From: Candidatus Kurthia intestinigallinarum
Lineage (GTDB): Bacteria > Bacillota > Bacilli > Bacillales_A > Planococcaceae
NCBI RefSeq assembly: GCF_003991225.1
Contig: NZ_JTFC01000022.1
Location: 1 to 40,689 of the forward strand
Length of the DNA: 40,689 nucleotides
Direction: 5' to 3'
The position numbers were made by a program, and so were the translations under genes. Positions within the stretch are counted from its first letter, which is position 1. Each line of letters opens with the position of its first letter. This document shows, in pieces, positions 12,088 to 19,817 of this stretch. The notes below the pieces were generated by a model. That model had not been told where the DNA came from. It saw nothing but the letters and a program-made list of their open reading frames with translations, and made no database searches.

Positions 12088-12487
12088 AGTGGATAACTTT
12101 GTGGATAACTGGATGATGACCTGGAATTTAGGGGGGCTTTAACATGAAACAAGCAACTCAAATCGGCAAGACTGTGGATGAGGCAATCGACTTGGCGCTT
12201 AAAGAATTAAATTTAAGTTATGCACAGGTGGATATCTCAATCCTGCAACAACCGAAAAAAGGTTTTTTAGGACTTGGCGCGAAAAAAGCGCGTGTACTTG
12301 TCACTGAAAAAGAGTTATCCCCTACCCCAACTGTGGACAAACCACAGGATGTTGTGGAGAGTGTGGATAACCAGGCCGACATATCCACAGATATTGTGGA
12401 TACAGTGGATAACTCAGTGGATAATGTGGATAACACTTCAGAAAAGTCTGAAAGTTTTCCACAACCAGTGGATAACTCGGTGGATAA
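12088..12487. repeat. DnaA-box-like cluster in the jag leader and coding sequence
   Basis: Exact TGTGGATAA occurs at 12100-12108, 12362-12370 and 12425-12433. One-mismatch forms occur at 12088-12096, 12218-12226 (TTATGCACA), 12332-12340, 12381-12389, 12395-12403, 12404-12412, 12416-12424, 12467-12475 and 12479-12487. From 12362 on, most plus-strand copies share the reading frame and the codons GTG GAT AAC, giving Val-Asp-Asn six times in the Jag linker. Whether DnaA binds here is not known. Confidence 0.75.
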
Positions 12488-12995
12488 CTCACAACCAGCG
12501 CCAGAAATTATCGAAAAAACGCCAAAGCGCCGCGATAATTCTAAAACAATTGCTGCAGTACAAGAGTACTTATACACAGTAGCTGCTGGTATGGGCATCG
12601 ATGATTTGACGATGGATGTGGAAGAAAAAAAAGGCAAACTGTTGTTAATTAATTTGAAAAGCGAAAAAGCAGCTCTATTAATTGGCAAGCGTGGACAAAC
12701 ATTAAATTCTTTACAACAATTAACGCAATTAGTCATTTATAAACACACAAATCATTTTCTTATGGTAGAATTGGATGTGGAAAATTATCGTAATCGCCGC
12801 GAAGAATCACTTGTTGATTTTGCGAATAATATGGCGGATAAAGCAGTGCGTACGCGCAAGGCAGTCGTGCTTGAACCTATGCCATCGGCGGAGCGAAAAG
12901 TCGTCCATCATGCGTTGTCAAAACGTTTGGACGTTGATACATTTTCAGAAGGCGAAAATAATCGCCGTCACTTAGTGATCGAACCAGTTTTATAA
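12144..12995 (+). CDS. jag: Jag/KhpB RNA-binding protein with a VDN-repeat linker
   Basis: Jag (KhpB/EloR) is a cytoplasmic RNA-binding protein that in Gram-positives works with KhpA and influences cell elongation; in Bacillus it is named SpoIIIJ-associated. It has 283 residues. The Jag-N domain covers 1-50 (QPKKGFLGLGAKKARV). An acidic low-complexity linker covers about 60-130. A KH domain has GKRG at 181-184, and an R3H domain has R251-x3-H255. The linker carries six VDN triplets (74-76, 88-90, 92-94, 95-97, 109-111, 113-115) encoded by DnaA-box-like DNA. The start ATG follows AGGGGGG. Its normal neighbour yidC/spoIIIJ is missing: only 69 bases separate rnpA from jag. Confidence 0.95.
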   Translation: MKQATQIGKTVDEAIDLALKELNLSYAQVDISILQQPKKGFLGLGAKKARVLVTEKELSPTPTVDKPQDVVESVDNQADISTDIVDTVDNSVDNVDNTSEKSESFPQPVDNSVDNSQPAPEIIEKTPKRRDNSKTIAAVQEYLYTVAAGMGIDDLTMDVEEKKGKLLLINLKSEKAALLIGKRGQTLNSLQQLTQLVIYKHTNHFLMVELDVENYRNRREESLVDFANNMADKAVRTRKAVVLEPMPSAERKVVHHALSKRLDVDTFSEGENNRRHLVIEPVL

Positions 12996-13017
12996 CGTTT
13001 AATAAGGATTGTGAAAG

Positions 13018-13047
13018 AGTCCTTCTCATATTTTTGAGAAGGGCTTT
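13018..13047 (+). terminator. Terminator after jag
   Basis: The 11-base stem AGTCCTTCTCA/TGAGAAGGGCT (one G-U pair, loop TATTTT-like) is followed by TTTATTATT. It ends the rnpA-jag transcript. Confidence 0.75.
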
Positions 13048-13108
13048 TATTATTGTATGGAGGAAAATTTTTCCTTCAAACAGCTCGCTATAACGTGAGC
13101 GTAGAATA

Positions 13109-13117
13109 TGTTAGAAT
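13109..13117 (+). promoter_or_regulatory. Candidate extended -10 for mnmE
   Basis: TG, one base and TAGAAT (13112-13117) form an extended -10 element 58 bases before the mnmE ATG. No convincing -35 is present. An exact DnaA box (13145-13153) lies between it and the gene. Confidence 0.4.
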
Positions 13118-13144
13118 CAACAGTTAGGAAATTACTTATTCACA

Positions 13145-13153
13145 TGTGGATAA
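13145..13153. promoter_or_regulatory. DnaA box upstream of mnmE
   Basis: An exact TGTGGATAA ends 8 bases before the AGGAGGG ribosome site of mnmE. Its place in the 5' leader could allow DnaA to affect mnmE transcription; this is inference from position. Confidence 0.6.
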
Positions 13154-13174
13154 CTATTTAGGAGGGAATCTTTT

Positions 13175-14560
13175 ATGGAGTTTGATACAATTGCTGCGAT
13201 TTCAACCCCTATGGGTGAAGGTGCGATTGCTATCGTACGCTTAAGTGGTGATGAGGCAGTTGCAATTGCCGATAAAATCTTTCATTCACCAAGTGGCAAA
13301 AAATTAGTGGACCAAGCGTCGCATACAATTCATTATGGCCATTTAAAGGAAGTCGACACAGGAGAAATCGTCGAGGAAGTGATGTTGTCATTAATGAAGG
13401 GTCCTAAAACATTTACGCGTGAAGATGTTGTCGAAATTAACTGTCACGGTGGGCTTGTAACAGTCAATCGCGTACTACAGTTAGTCCTTCGTAATGGTGC
13501 GCGCATGGCAGATCCAGGAGAATTTACGAAACGTGCCTTTTTAAATGGCCGTATTGACCTTTCTCAAGCAGAAGCTGTAATGGATTTAATTCGTGCAAAA
13601 ACAGACCGCGCGATGAATGTCGCACTTGGTCAAATGGACGGTAAATTATCACGCTTAGTGAAATCACTCCGCCAAAAGATTTTAGAAGTTTTAGCTCAAG
13701 TTGAGGTAAATATCGACTACCCAGAGTATGACGACGTCGAAGAAGTGACGATTCCGTTAATGCTTGAAAACTGCGGTTGGGTAGAATCGGAAATTACGAA
13801 ACTTTTAAATACATCCTCACAAGGTAAAATTTTACGTGAAGGTTTATCAACGGTCATTTTAGGCCGTCCAAATGTCGGTAAATCATCCCTTTTAAATAAT
13901 TTAGTGCAAGAAAATAAAGCAATCGTGACAGATGTTGCGGGGACAACTCGTGATATTATTGAGGAATACGTCAATGTTCGCGGCGTACCACTTCGTCTTG
14001 TCGATACGGCTGGTATTCGTGAAACGGAAGATATCGTTGAACGAATCGGTGTAGAGCGTTCGCGTGAAGCACTGCGCGACGCCGATTTAACTTTATTGTT
14101 AATGAACTATAATGAAGTGCTATCTCCAGAGGATGAGCGCCTGTTTGAAACGGTACAAGATATGAACTATATCGTCGTCGTGAATAAAACAGACCTTGAA
14201 CAAAATATTGATTTAGACCGTATTAAAGAACTCGCGGCCGGTCATGAAGTAATTACGACGTCGATTTTACAAGACGAGGGCATCGAGCAACTCGAGGAAG
14301 CCATCGCGCGTCTATTCTTCTCTGGTCAAGTGGAAGCGGAAGACCCAACTTATGTGTCAAATGCGCGCCACATCGCCCTACTTCACCAAGCGAAGGACCG
14401 CATTCGCGATGCCATCGATGCTGCTGAAGCAGGTGTTCCTGTGGATATGATTCAAATGGATTTAACACGCTCTTGGGAAATTCTCGGTGAAATTATTGGG
14501 GAAACAGTACAAGATGAATTAATCAATCAGCTGTTCTCTCAATTCTGTTTAGGTAAATAA
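13175..14560 (+). CDS. mnmE: tRNA modification GTPase MnmE
   Basis: MnmE with MnmG installs the 5-carboxymethylaminomethyl group (and related groups) on U34 of tRNAs that read two-fold degenerate codons. The 461-residue protein has an N-terminal tetrahydrofolate-binding domain ([21 protein letters not shown]), then a G domain inserted in a helical domain. The G motifs are G1 GRPNVGKS (230-237), switch VAGTTRD, G3 DTAG (277-280) and G4 NKTD (337-340). The tail is FCLGK, with the conserved Cys at 458. AGGAGGG precedes the ATG. mnmG follows 33 bases later. Confidence 0.98.
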   Translation: MEFDTIAAISTPMGEGAIAIVRLSGDEAVAIADKIFHSPSGKKLVDQASHTIHYGHLKEVDTGEIVEEVMLSLMKGPKTFTREDVVEINCHGGLVTVNRVLQLVLRNGARMADPGEFTKRAFLNGRIDLSQAEAVMDLIRAKTDRAMNVALGQMDGKLSRLVKSLRQKILEVLAQVEVNIDYPEYDDVEEVTIPLMLENCGWVESEITKLLNTSSQGKILREGLSTVILGRPNVGKSSLLNNLVQENKAIVTDVAGTTRDIIEEYVNVRGVPLRLVDTAGIRETEDIVERIGVERSREALRDADLTLLLMNYNEVLSPEDERLFETVQDMNYIVVVNKTDLEQNIDLDRIKELAAGHEVITTSILQDEGIEQLEEAIARLFFSGQVEAEDPTYVSNARHIALLHQAKDRIRDAIDAAEAGVPVDMIQMDLTRSWEILGEIIGETVQDELINQLFSQFCLGK

Positions 14561-14593
14561 TAAATTCGAAAATAGAGAGGAAGTATATGAGTC

Positions 14594-16474
14594 ATGCAAA
14601 CTCATGAAGCAGGAACGTTTGATGTTATCGTCGTCGGTGCTGGTCACGCAGGTGTAGAATCTGCATACGCTTCAGCACGTATGGGCGCAAAAACATTAAT
14701 GCTAACAATTAATTTAGATATGATCGCCTTTATGCCATGTAATCCATCTGTCGGGGGTCCTGCAAAAGGGATTGTCGTACGTGAAATCGATGCGATGGGC
14801 GGTGCGATGGGTAAAATCATCGATAAAACGCACATTCAAATGCGTATGCTAAACACTGGTAAAGGCCCTGCTGTGCGTGCATTACGTGCGCAAGCAGATA
14901 AATTCCAATACCAACACGCAATGAAACAGCTACTTGAACAACAAGATGATTTAATGATTCGCCAAGGTATGGTTGAGGAGTTAATGGTTGAAGATGGAAA
15001 AGTAGTCGGTGTCATTACGCAAACAGGTGACATTTACCGTGCGAAAACCGTCGTGATTACAACGGGTACATTCCTACGTGGTGAAATCATTATTGGGGAT
15101 TTAAAATATTCTTCAGGTCCAAACAACCAACAACCATCAATCAAATTAGCCGACAACTTAAAAGAATTAGGCTTTGACTTAGTGCGCTTTAAAACAGGTA
15201 CACCACCTCGCGTCAATAGTAAAACGATTGATTACTCAAAAACAGAAATTCAACCAGGGGATCCAGAACCACGTGCATTCAGCTTTGAAACAACTGAATT
15301 CATTACAGACCAAATCCCTTGCTGGTTAACTTATACTAGCGAAGAAACACATAAAATCATTAACGATAACCTAGATCAATCACCAATGTATACAGGTGTG
15401 ATTGTAGGTACAGGTCCTCGTTATTGCCCATCAATTGAAACAAAAATCGTTCGTTTTGCTGACAAACCTCGTCACCAACTATTCCTAGAGCCAGAAGGTC
15501 GTAATACGGAAGAAGTTTATGTACAAGGGTTATCAACAAGCCTACCAGAGCACGTACAACGTAAAATGCTTGAATCAATTCCTGGCTTAGAAAAAGCAGA
15601 AATGATGCGTGCTGGTTACGCAATCGAGTACGATGCGATTGTACCGACTCAATTATGGCCAACACTTGAAACAAAACGTATCCAAAACTTATACACAGCT
15701 GGACAAATTAATGGTACTTCAGGTTATGAAGAAGCGGCTGGTCAAGGGATGATGGCTGGTATCAACGCAGCAGCTCGCGCCCTAGGTAAAGAGGAAATCA
15801 TTTTAAACCGTTCAGAAGCATACATCGGTGTATTAATCGATGACCTTGTGACAAAAGGAACAAATGAACCTTACCGCCTACTAACTTCTCGCGCCGAGTA
15901 CCGCCTATTATTACGTCATGATAATGCGGATATGCGTCTAACTGAAAAAGCGTATAAAGCGGGTCTTGTATCAGCAGAGCGCTTCGAAAAATTTGAAGCG
16001 AAAAAAGCGCTAGTAGATGCCGAAATAAAACGTTTACGCGAGTTTGGTATTAAACCACGTCTTGTAAACGAACAACTGACAGCACTAGGTAGTAGCCCAT
16101 TAAAAGATGGTATTCACGGTACGGATTTATTAAAACGTCCTGAGCTTGATTATAGCTTCGTTGCAGAAGTAACAGATGCGCCAGAGCTTGATGAAGAAGT
16201 AACTGAACAAGTTGAAATTCAAGTGAAATATGAAGGCTATATCGAAAAAGCAATGCAACAAGTAGAGAAAATGAAAAAAATGGAAACAAAACGTATTCCA
16301 GAAAACATTGACTACGATGCCATCAGCGGTATTGCTTCAGAAGCAAAAGAAAAATTAAAAGAAGTTCGCCCATTATCGGTTGCACAAGCATCTCGTATTT
16401 CAGGTGTAAACCCTGCCGATATTTCAATTTTACTTGTGTATATTGAACAAGGTAAAATCGCGAAAATTCATTAA
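14594..16474 (+). CDS. mnmG: tRNA U34 modification FAD enzyme MnmG
   Basis: MnmG (GidA) is the FAD-dependent partner of MnmE in forming cmnm5U34 in tRNA. The 626 residues are the usual length. The dinucleotide-binding motif GAGHAG is at 15-20. [13 protein letters not shown] (Cys 49) and [12 protein letters not shown] are GidA signatures, as is [12 protein letters not shown] further on. The C-terminal helical domain ends in [22 protein letters not shown]. The start used follows GAGAGGAAG; another ATG 6 bases upstream is out of frame. It forms an operon-like run with mnmE and rsmG. Confidence 0.98.
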   Translation: MQTHEAGTFDVIVVGAGHAGVESAYASARMGAKTLMLTINLDMIAFMPCNPSVGGPAKGIVVREIDAMGGAMGKIIDKTHIQMRMLNTGKGPAVRALRAQADKFQYQHAMKQLLEQQDDLMIRQGMVEELMVEDGKVVGVITQTGDIYRAKTVVITTGTFLRGEIIIGDLKYSSGPNNQQPSIKLADNLKELGFDLVRFKTGTPPRVNSKTIDYSKTEIQPGDPEPRAFSFETTEFITDQIPCWLTYTSEETHKIINDNLDQSPMYTGVIVGTGPRYCPSIETKIVRFADKPRHQLFLEPEGRNTEEVYVQGLSTSLPEHVQRKMLESIPGLEKAEMMRAGYAIEYDAIVPTQLWPTLETKRIQNLYTAGQINGTSGYEEAAGQGMMAGINAAARALGKEEIILNRSEAYIGVLIDDLVTKGTNEPYRLLTSRAEYRLLLRHDNADMRLTEKAYKAGLVSAERFEKFEAKKALVDAEIKRLREFGIKPRLVNEQLTALGSSPLKDGIHGTDLLKRPELDYSFVAEVTDAPELDEEVTEQVEIQVKYEGYIEKAMQQVEKMKKMETKRIPENIDYDAISGIASEAKEKLKEVRPLSVAQASRISGVNPADISILLVYIEQGKIAKIH

Positions 16475-16480
16475 TCAACC

Positions 16481-16517
16481 AAAATAATCCACAGCCTGTG
16501 GATTATTTTGTGGATAA
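16481..16517. promoter_or_regulatory. Perfect palindrome plus DnaA box before rsmG
   Basis: AAAATAATCCACAG (16481-16494) and CTGTGGATTATTTT (16496-16509) are perfect inverse complements around one C, and contain DnaA-like half-sites. An exact TGTGGATAA follows at 16509-16517, overlapping the last base, and the rsmG ribosome site comes next. As RNA it would form a stem ending in UUUU and might weakly terminate mnmG. As DNA it could bind DnaA. Another exact box lies at 16578-16586, inside rsmG. Confidence 0.6.
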
Positions 16518-16529
16518 AAGGAGAAAACG

Positions 16530-17246
16530 ATGAACGAACAGCAATTTTTCGATGCATTAAAAGAAAAAGGCATTGAGTTATCCACAGAACAACTTCAGCA
16601 GTTTAAAACATATTTCGAAACATTAGTAGAATGGAACGAAAAAATGAATCTAACTGCTATCACTGATTTAGAATCGGTTTATTTAAAACACTTTTATGAT
16701 TCAATCAGCGCAGCATTCTACGTTGATTTCGCAAAAGTAACGACTCTTTGTGACGTTGGCGCTGGCGCTGGCTTCCCAAGTATCCCAATTAAAATTTGTT
16801 TCCCACATCTTCACATCACGATTGTGGATTCATTAAATAAACGTATCCAGTTCCTCAATCACCTAAGCAAAGAGCTAGGCTTATCTCATGTGAATTTTGT
16901 GCATTCACGCGCTGAAGATTTCGGACGTAATCCACAATACCGCGAGCAATTTGACTTAGTGACAGCACGTGCCGTTGCGCGTATGTCTGTGCTATCAGAG
17001 CTTTGTGTACCACTTGTCAAAGAAGGCGGCCAATTTGTCGCAATGAAAGCTGCTAGTGGCGAAGATGAAGTGAAGGATGCGAAAAAAGCATTAACAACAC
17101 TTGGTGTAAAACTTGATGAAGAGCATCATTTCTTATTACCAGTAGAAGAAAGTGATCGTGTGATTTTCACGTTTAATAAAGTGAAAGCGACACCGAAAAA
17201 GTACCCTCGTAAACCGGGTGTACCGAATAAATCACCTATTCAATAA
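16530..17246 (+). CDS. rsmG: 16S rRNA m7G527 methyltransferase RsmG
   Basis: RsmG (GidB) methylates N7 of G527 in the 530 loop of 16S rRNA; its loss gives low-level streptomycin resistance in several bacteria. The 238-residue protein has the SAM-binding motif [14 protein letters not shown] at 73-86 and the downstream [15 protein letters not shown] block typical of the family. The basic tail ([15 protein letters not shown]) is also typical. AAAGGAG precedes the ATG at 16530. It is the third gene of the mnmE-mnmG-rsmG run and is followed by a strong terminator. Confidence 0.97.
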   Translation: MNEQQFFDALKEKGIELSTEQLQQFKTYFETLVEWNEKMNLTAITDLESVYLKHFYDSISAAFYVDFAKVTTLCDVGAGAGFPSIPIKICFPHLHITIVDSLNKRIQFLNHLSKELGLSHVNFVHSRAEDFGRNPQYREQFDLVTARAVARMSVLSELCVPLVKEGGQFVAMKAASGEDEVKDAKKALTTLGVKLDEEHHFLLPVEESDRVIFTFNKVKATPKKYPRKPGVPNKSPIQ

Positions 17247-17251
17247 GCCTT

Positions 17252-17287
17252 AAAAAGAATCGTACAATGGTGCGATTCTTTTTTTGT
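17252..17287 (+). terminator. Terminator after rsmG
   Basis: The stem AAAGAATCGTAC/GTGCGATTCTTT (one G-U pair, loop AATG) runs into TTTTTTT. It begins a few bases after the rsmG stop codon. Confidence 0.9.
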
Positions 17288-17346
17288 GTGTTACGTCATG
17301 AAAACGAGCAAATGGGAGTCGGACTTTCTTTTTTCCACACTTAGTC

Positions 17347-17375
17347 ATGTATTTTTGAGGGAAATTCACTATAAT
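17347..17375 (+). promoter_or_regulatory. Candidate noc promoter
   Basis: A perfect TATAAT at 17370-17375 stands 37 bases before the noc ATG, after the rsmG terminator. No good -35 hexamer is present at 16-18 bases, so the site rests on the -10 and its position. Confidence 0.45.
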
Positions 17376-17412
17376 GGTAAGTAGCAAATATCGAAAAAGG
17401 TGGTGCTCGTAA

Positions 17413-18255
17413 ATGAGAAGTGCTTTTTCACGATTTTTTGGTAGTAGCGACCAGACGCCAACTAAAAATCATGAATCAGTAGTACAGCTTCCAATGGATA
17501 AAATTCAACCGAATCGCTATCAACCGCGAACGATTTTTGATAGTGGCAAATTAGCAGAGCTTGCGCAAACAATTGAGTCCCATGGCGTGATTCAGCCGAT
17601 TGTTGTGCGTGAGGTAGAGGACGGGATTTTTGAAATTATCGCAGGAGAGCGTCGTTATCGTGCGATGCAATCCTTAAATTGGACAGAGGCACCTGCAATT
17701 ATTCGTGAAATGAGCGAACGTGAAACGGCATCGATTGCGTTGATTGAAAACTTACAGCGCGAAGAATTGACGGCGATTGAGGAGGCCCATGCGTATCAGG
17801 CATTACTTGAAATGCATGAGCTGACACAAGGTGCGCTTGCAGAAAAATTAGGGAAAGGTCAATCAACGATTGCGAATAAACTGCGCCTGTTGAAGTTGCC
17901 GCAGGAAATCCAAGACGCGATTTTAAATCGCCAAATTTCTGAGCGTCATGCACGCGCCCTTATTCCGTTGAAAGATGAAGCGCAGCGTCTACTACTTTTC
18001 AATGAAACATTAGAAAAAGATTATAATGTGCGTCAGTTGGAGCAACGTATTGAACAACTGACCGAAGCAGATAAAAAGCCGAAGAAAAAACGTGTGCGTC
18101 GTATCGTTAATAAAGACGTACGCATCGCGCTTAATACGATTCGTGAATCGGTGTCGGTTATTCATGATAATGGCATTGCGATTGATACGCAGGAAGAAGA
18201 GAACGATGATTACTTCCAAGTAACGGTACGCATCGCGAAAAAGAAATCAAAATAA
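17413..18255 (+). CDS. noc: Nucleoid occlusion protein Noc
   Basis: Noc is a ParB-family CTP-dependent DNA clamp that binds its own DNA sites and the membrane and prevents division over the nucleoid. In the 280-residue protein the start MRSAFSRFFGSS can form the short amphipathic membrane-binding helix known from Bacillus Noc. The ParB-N domain shows NRYQPRTIF, GERRYRA (78-84, CTP binding) and ENLQREELTAIEEA. The helix-turn-helix GALAEKLGKGQSTIANKLRLLKLP shares its closing residues with B. subtilis Noc (GKGQSTIANKLRLLKLP). The same helix in the downstream ParB reads differently (GKSRSYIANHVRLLTLP), which separates the two paralogues. It is followed by a terminator and then a gap where soj is expected. 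Confidence 0.95.
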   Translation: MRSAFSRFFGSSDQTPTKNHESVVQLPMDKIQPNRYQPRTIFDSGKLAELAQTIESHGVIQPIVVREVEDGIFEIIAGERRYRAMQSLNWTEAPAIIREMSERETASIALIENLQREELTAIEEAHAYQALLEMHELTQGALAEKLGKGQSTIANKLRLLKLPQEIQDAILNRQISERHARALIPLKDEAQRLLLFNETLEKDYNVRQLEQRIEQLTEADKKPKKKRVRRIVNKDVRIALNTIRESVSVIHDNGIAIDTQEEENDDYFQVTVRIAKKKSK

Positions 18256-18260
18256 CAACG

Positions 18261-18304
18261 TAGCGATGATGCCAGAAATGGTTTTGTCATCGCTATTTTT
18301 TTTT
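18261..18304 (+). terminator. Terminator after noc
   Basis: The perfect 9-base stem TAGCGATGA/TCATCGCTA, with a 17-base loop, is followed by nine T. It begins 5 bases after the noc stop. Confidence 0.9.
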
Positions 18305-18501
18305 GCGCATTTTTCTCCTGCATTCACGATAACCTCAGGAAGCGGGTTTTAGATACGACATATTTTTGGATATGCGTCAGAGCTATGTATATAGGGCTGT
18401 AAATCTAGTGATTATTTCGCCAAAACGCCCTTTTTCAAAGATATTTATTAATTCTGTGGTGATAGTTACGATAACTTTGTACAGATGATGAATAAAAACG
18501 G

Positions 18502-18668
18502 GCAAAAAACACCCCATACGGGCCGATTTTGAGCCCGTTTTGCGTTATTTCGGGAACCTTTTTGCCTTTGTAACATCAAATCGGAGTTTGTATTTGTCGC
18601 TTTTTATGAAAACTAAATAAATGACAGTGCAGCGCGATTGTATAAACTATTTGTGCAAAAAACACCCC
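18502..18668. repeat. 14-base direct repeat in the noc-parB gap
   Basis: GCAAAAAACACCCC occurs at 18502-18515 and again at 18655-18668, exact and in the same orientation. Each copy is followed by a short G/C-rich hairpin-like sequence. It is the only clear repeat in this gap. Confidence 0.6.
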
Positions 18669-18777
18669 TCGGAGAAGCCGAAAGGGCGATTTTTCACTTA
18701 TTTTGGGGTAGTTGAGGACATATTTAATAATTAAAAATAGTAACGATATGAGGAAAAATAGTGAATAAAAATTTTCA

Positions 18778-18806
18778 TTGACAGACTTTTGCGGGATACT
18801 TATTAA
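18778..18806 (+). promoter_or_regulatory. Promoter for parB
   Basis: A perfect TTGACA (18778-18783), 17 bases and TATTAA (18801-18806) lie 172 bases before the parB start. parB therefore probably has its own transcript instead of relying on a noc-soj operon. Confidence 0.65.
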
Positions 18807-18977
18807 TCTGTCCTTTTTTCGTAAGTGAAATGGCTTGCTTTGGCACTTATTTTAAACTATGTTGTAGTCAAAACACGCTTTCTAAGGTGAGGGGCTATTT
18901 CTGATAAACGATTTCGTGACATTTTTTATGTTCTGAAATAAGAAATTTTAGGATATCTGTTACACTAAAGGAAATGC

Positions 18978-19814
18978 ATGAAAGGGGGAATCATTGTGGA
19001 GGAGACATTTATTGATGTAGCAGATGGCGATATTGTGGAAAATATAGCGGTGCGAAAAATCCGACCAAATCCGTTTCAGCCTCGTCGTATTTTTAATGAG
19101 GAGGCGCTTGAAGAATTATCACAATCGATTAAAGAGCACGGGATTTTGCAGCCGATTATCTTGCGAAAAACCGGTAACTTCTATGAGATTGTTGCAGGGG
19201 AACGACGCTTTCGTGCAACGAAAAAAGCTTTGATTCCTGAAATTCCAGCGGTTGTGCGTAACTACAATGACCGCGAAATGATGGAGCTTGCGACGCTTGA
19301 AAATTTACAGCGTGAAGATTTGACGCCGATTGAAGAGGCGGAATCGTATCGTAAGCTGATGGATGCGCTAAATATGACGCAGGAAGTACTTGCAGAGAGA
19401 CTCGGTAAGAGTCGTTCATACATTGCTAATCATGTGCGCCTATTAACGCTACCAGAGGATATTCAAAAGATGGTAGATCGCGGCGAATTGTCGATGGGGC
19501 ATGGTCGCGCATTAATCGGTATTAAGCGAAAAAATATTATTCCGATTGTGGCGAAAAAAGTTATCGACCAGCAGATGAATGTCCGTCAGCTAGAGAGTTA
19601 TGTACATGCGCTAAATAAAGATGTTTCACGTGTAACTAAAAAGAAATCGGTTAAAAACTTGTACCTGGACGAGGCGGCGGCAGAACTGCGCGATTATCTA
19701 GGTACAAGCGTATCGATTAAGTCATCAAAAAATAAAGGGAAAATTGAAATCGACTTTTTCTCAGACGAAGATTTGGAGCGTATTATCAATTTATTAAAAG
19801 AACGCGGGGAATAG
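18978..19814 (+). CDS. parB: Chromosome partitioning protein ParB (Spo0J)
   Basis: ParB is a CTP-dependent sliding clamp that loads at parS and recruits SMC condensin to the origin. It is 278 residues with this start. The CTP-binding motif GERRFRA is at 74-80 and ENLQRED at 108-114. A helix-turn-helix covers about 133-155 (LAERLGKSRSYIANH), and the C-terminal dimerisation domain ends KGKIEIDFFSDEDLERIINLL, close to B. subtilis Spo0J. The N-terminus is unusual: the MAKGLGKGI-type basic segment that stimulates ParA ATPase is reduced to MKGGII, followed by acidic residues. If the GTG at 18996, which follows GGGGG, is the true start, the segment is absent. This agrees with the missing soj gene. 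A parS-like site lies inside the gene. Confidence 0.95.
   Translation: MKGGIIVEETFIDVADGDIVENIAVRKIRPNPFQPRRIFNEEALEELSQSIKEHGILQPIILRKTGNFYEIVAGERRFRATKKALIPEIPAVVRNYNDREMMELATLENLQREDLTPIEEAESYRKLMDALNMTQEVLAERLGKSRSYIANHVRLLTLPEDIQKMVDRGELSMGHGRALIGIKRKNIIPIVAKKVIDQQMNVRQLESYVHALNKDVSRVTKKKSVKNLYLDEAAAELRDYLGTSVSIKSSKNKGKIEIDFFSDEDLERIINLLKERGE
19622..19637. promoter_or_regulatory. parS-like site inside parB
   Basis: TGTTTCACGTGTAACT matches the parS consensus TGTTTCACGTGAAACA at 14 of 16 positions. B. subtilis also carries a parS inside spo0J, which supports the call. Confidence 0.65.
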
Positions 19815-19817
19815 AGA

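Larger units (their letters stand above)
18305..18977. other. Gene-free stretch where soj (ParA) would be expected
   Basis: No frame on either strand gives a protein-like sequence, and I find no remnant of the ParA P-loop (KGGVGKTT) in any frame. Contents: two terminator-like hairpins (18495-18541 with stem AAAACGGGC/GCCCGTTTT, and a weaker one after 18668), a 14-base direct repeat, and a good promoter at 18778-18806 that gives parB a leader of about 165 bases. The first part could encode a small RNA, but I see no definite promoter for it. Confidence 0.7.

Noticed and set aside
12332-12487. CRISPR-like short repeats in jag
   Set aside because: Units are irregularly spaced, in frame and without unique spacers of equal length; they are codon repeats and DnaA-box-like sequences.
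12218-12736. Long minus-strand open frame opposite jag
   Set aside because: Its Ser/Thr-rich repeat is simply the complement of the VDN-coding repeat in jag, and it has no start signal.
17288-17304. Further parS candidate (TGTTACGTCATGAAAA)
   Set aside because: It has too many mismatches to the 16-base parS consensus.
18541-18556. Noc-binding-site-like sequence (TTATTTCGGGAACC)
   Set aside because: It matches the ATTTCCCGGGAAAT consensus only in part, so it is not supported.
18305-18977. Possible soj pseudogene in the noc-parB gap
   Set aside because: No frame on either strand shows a P-loop or any other ParA-like stretch; the gap appears non-coding.
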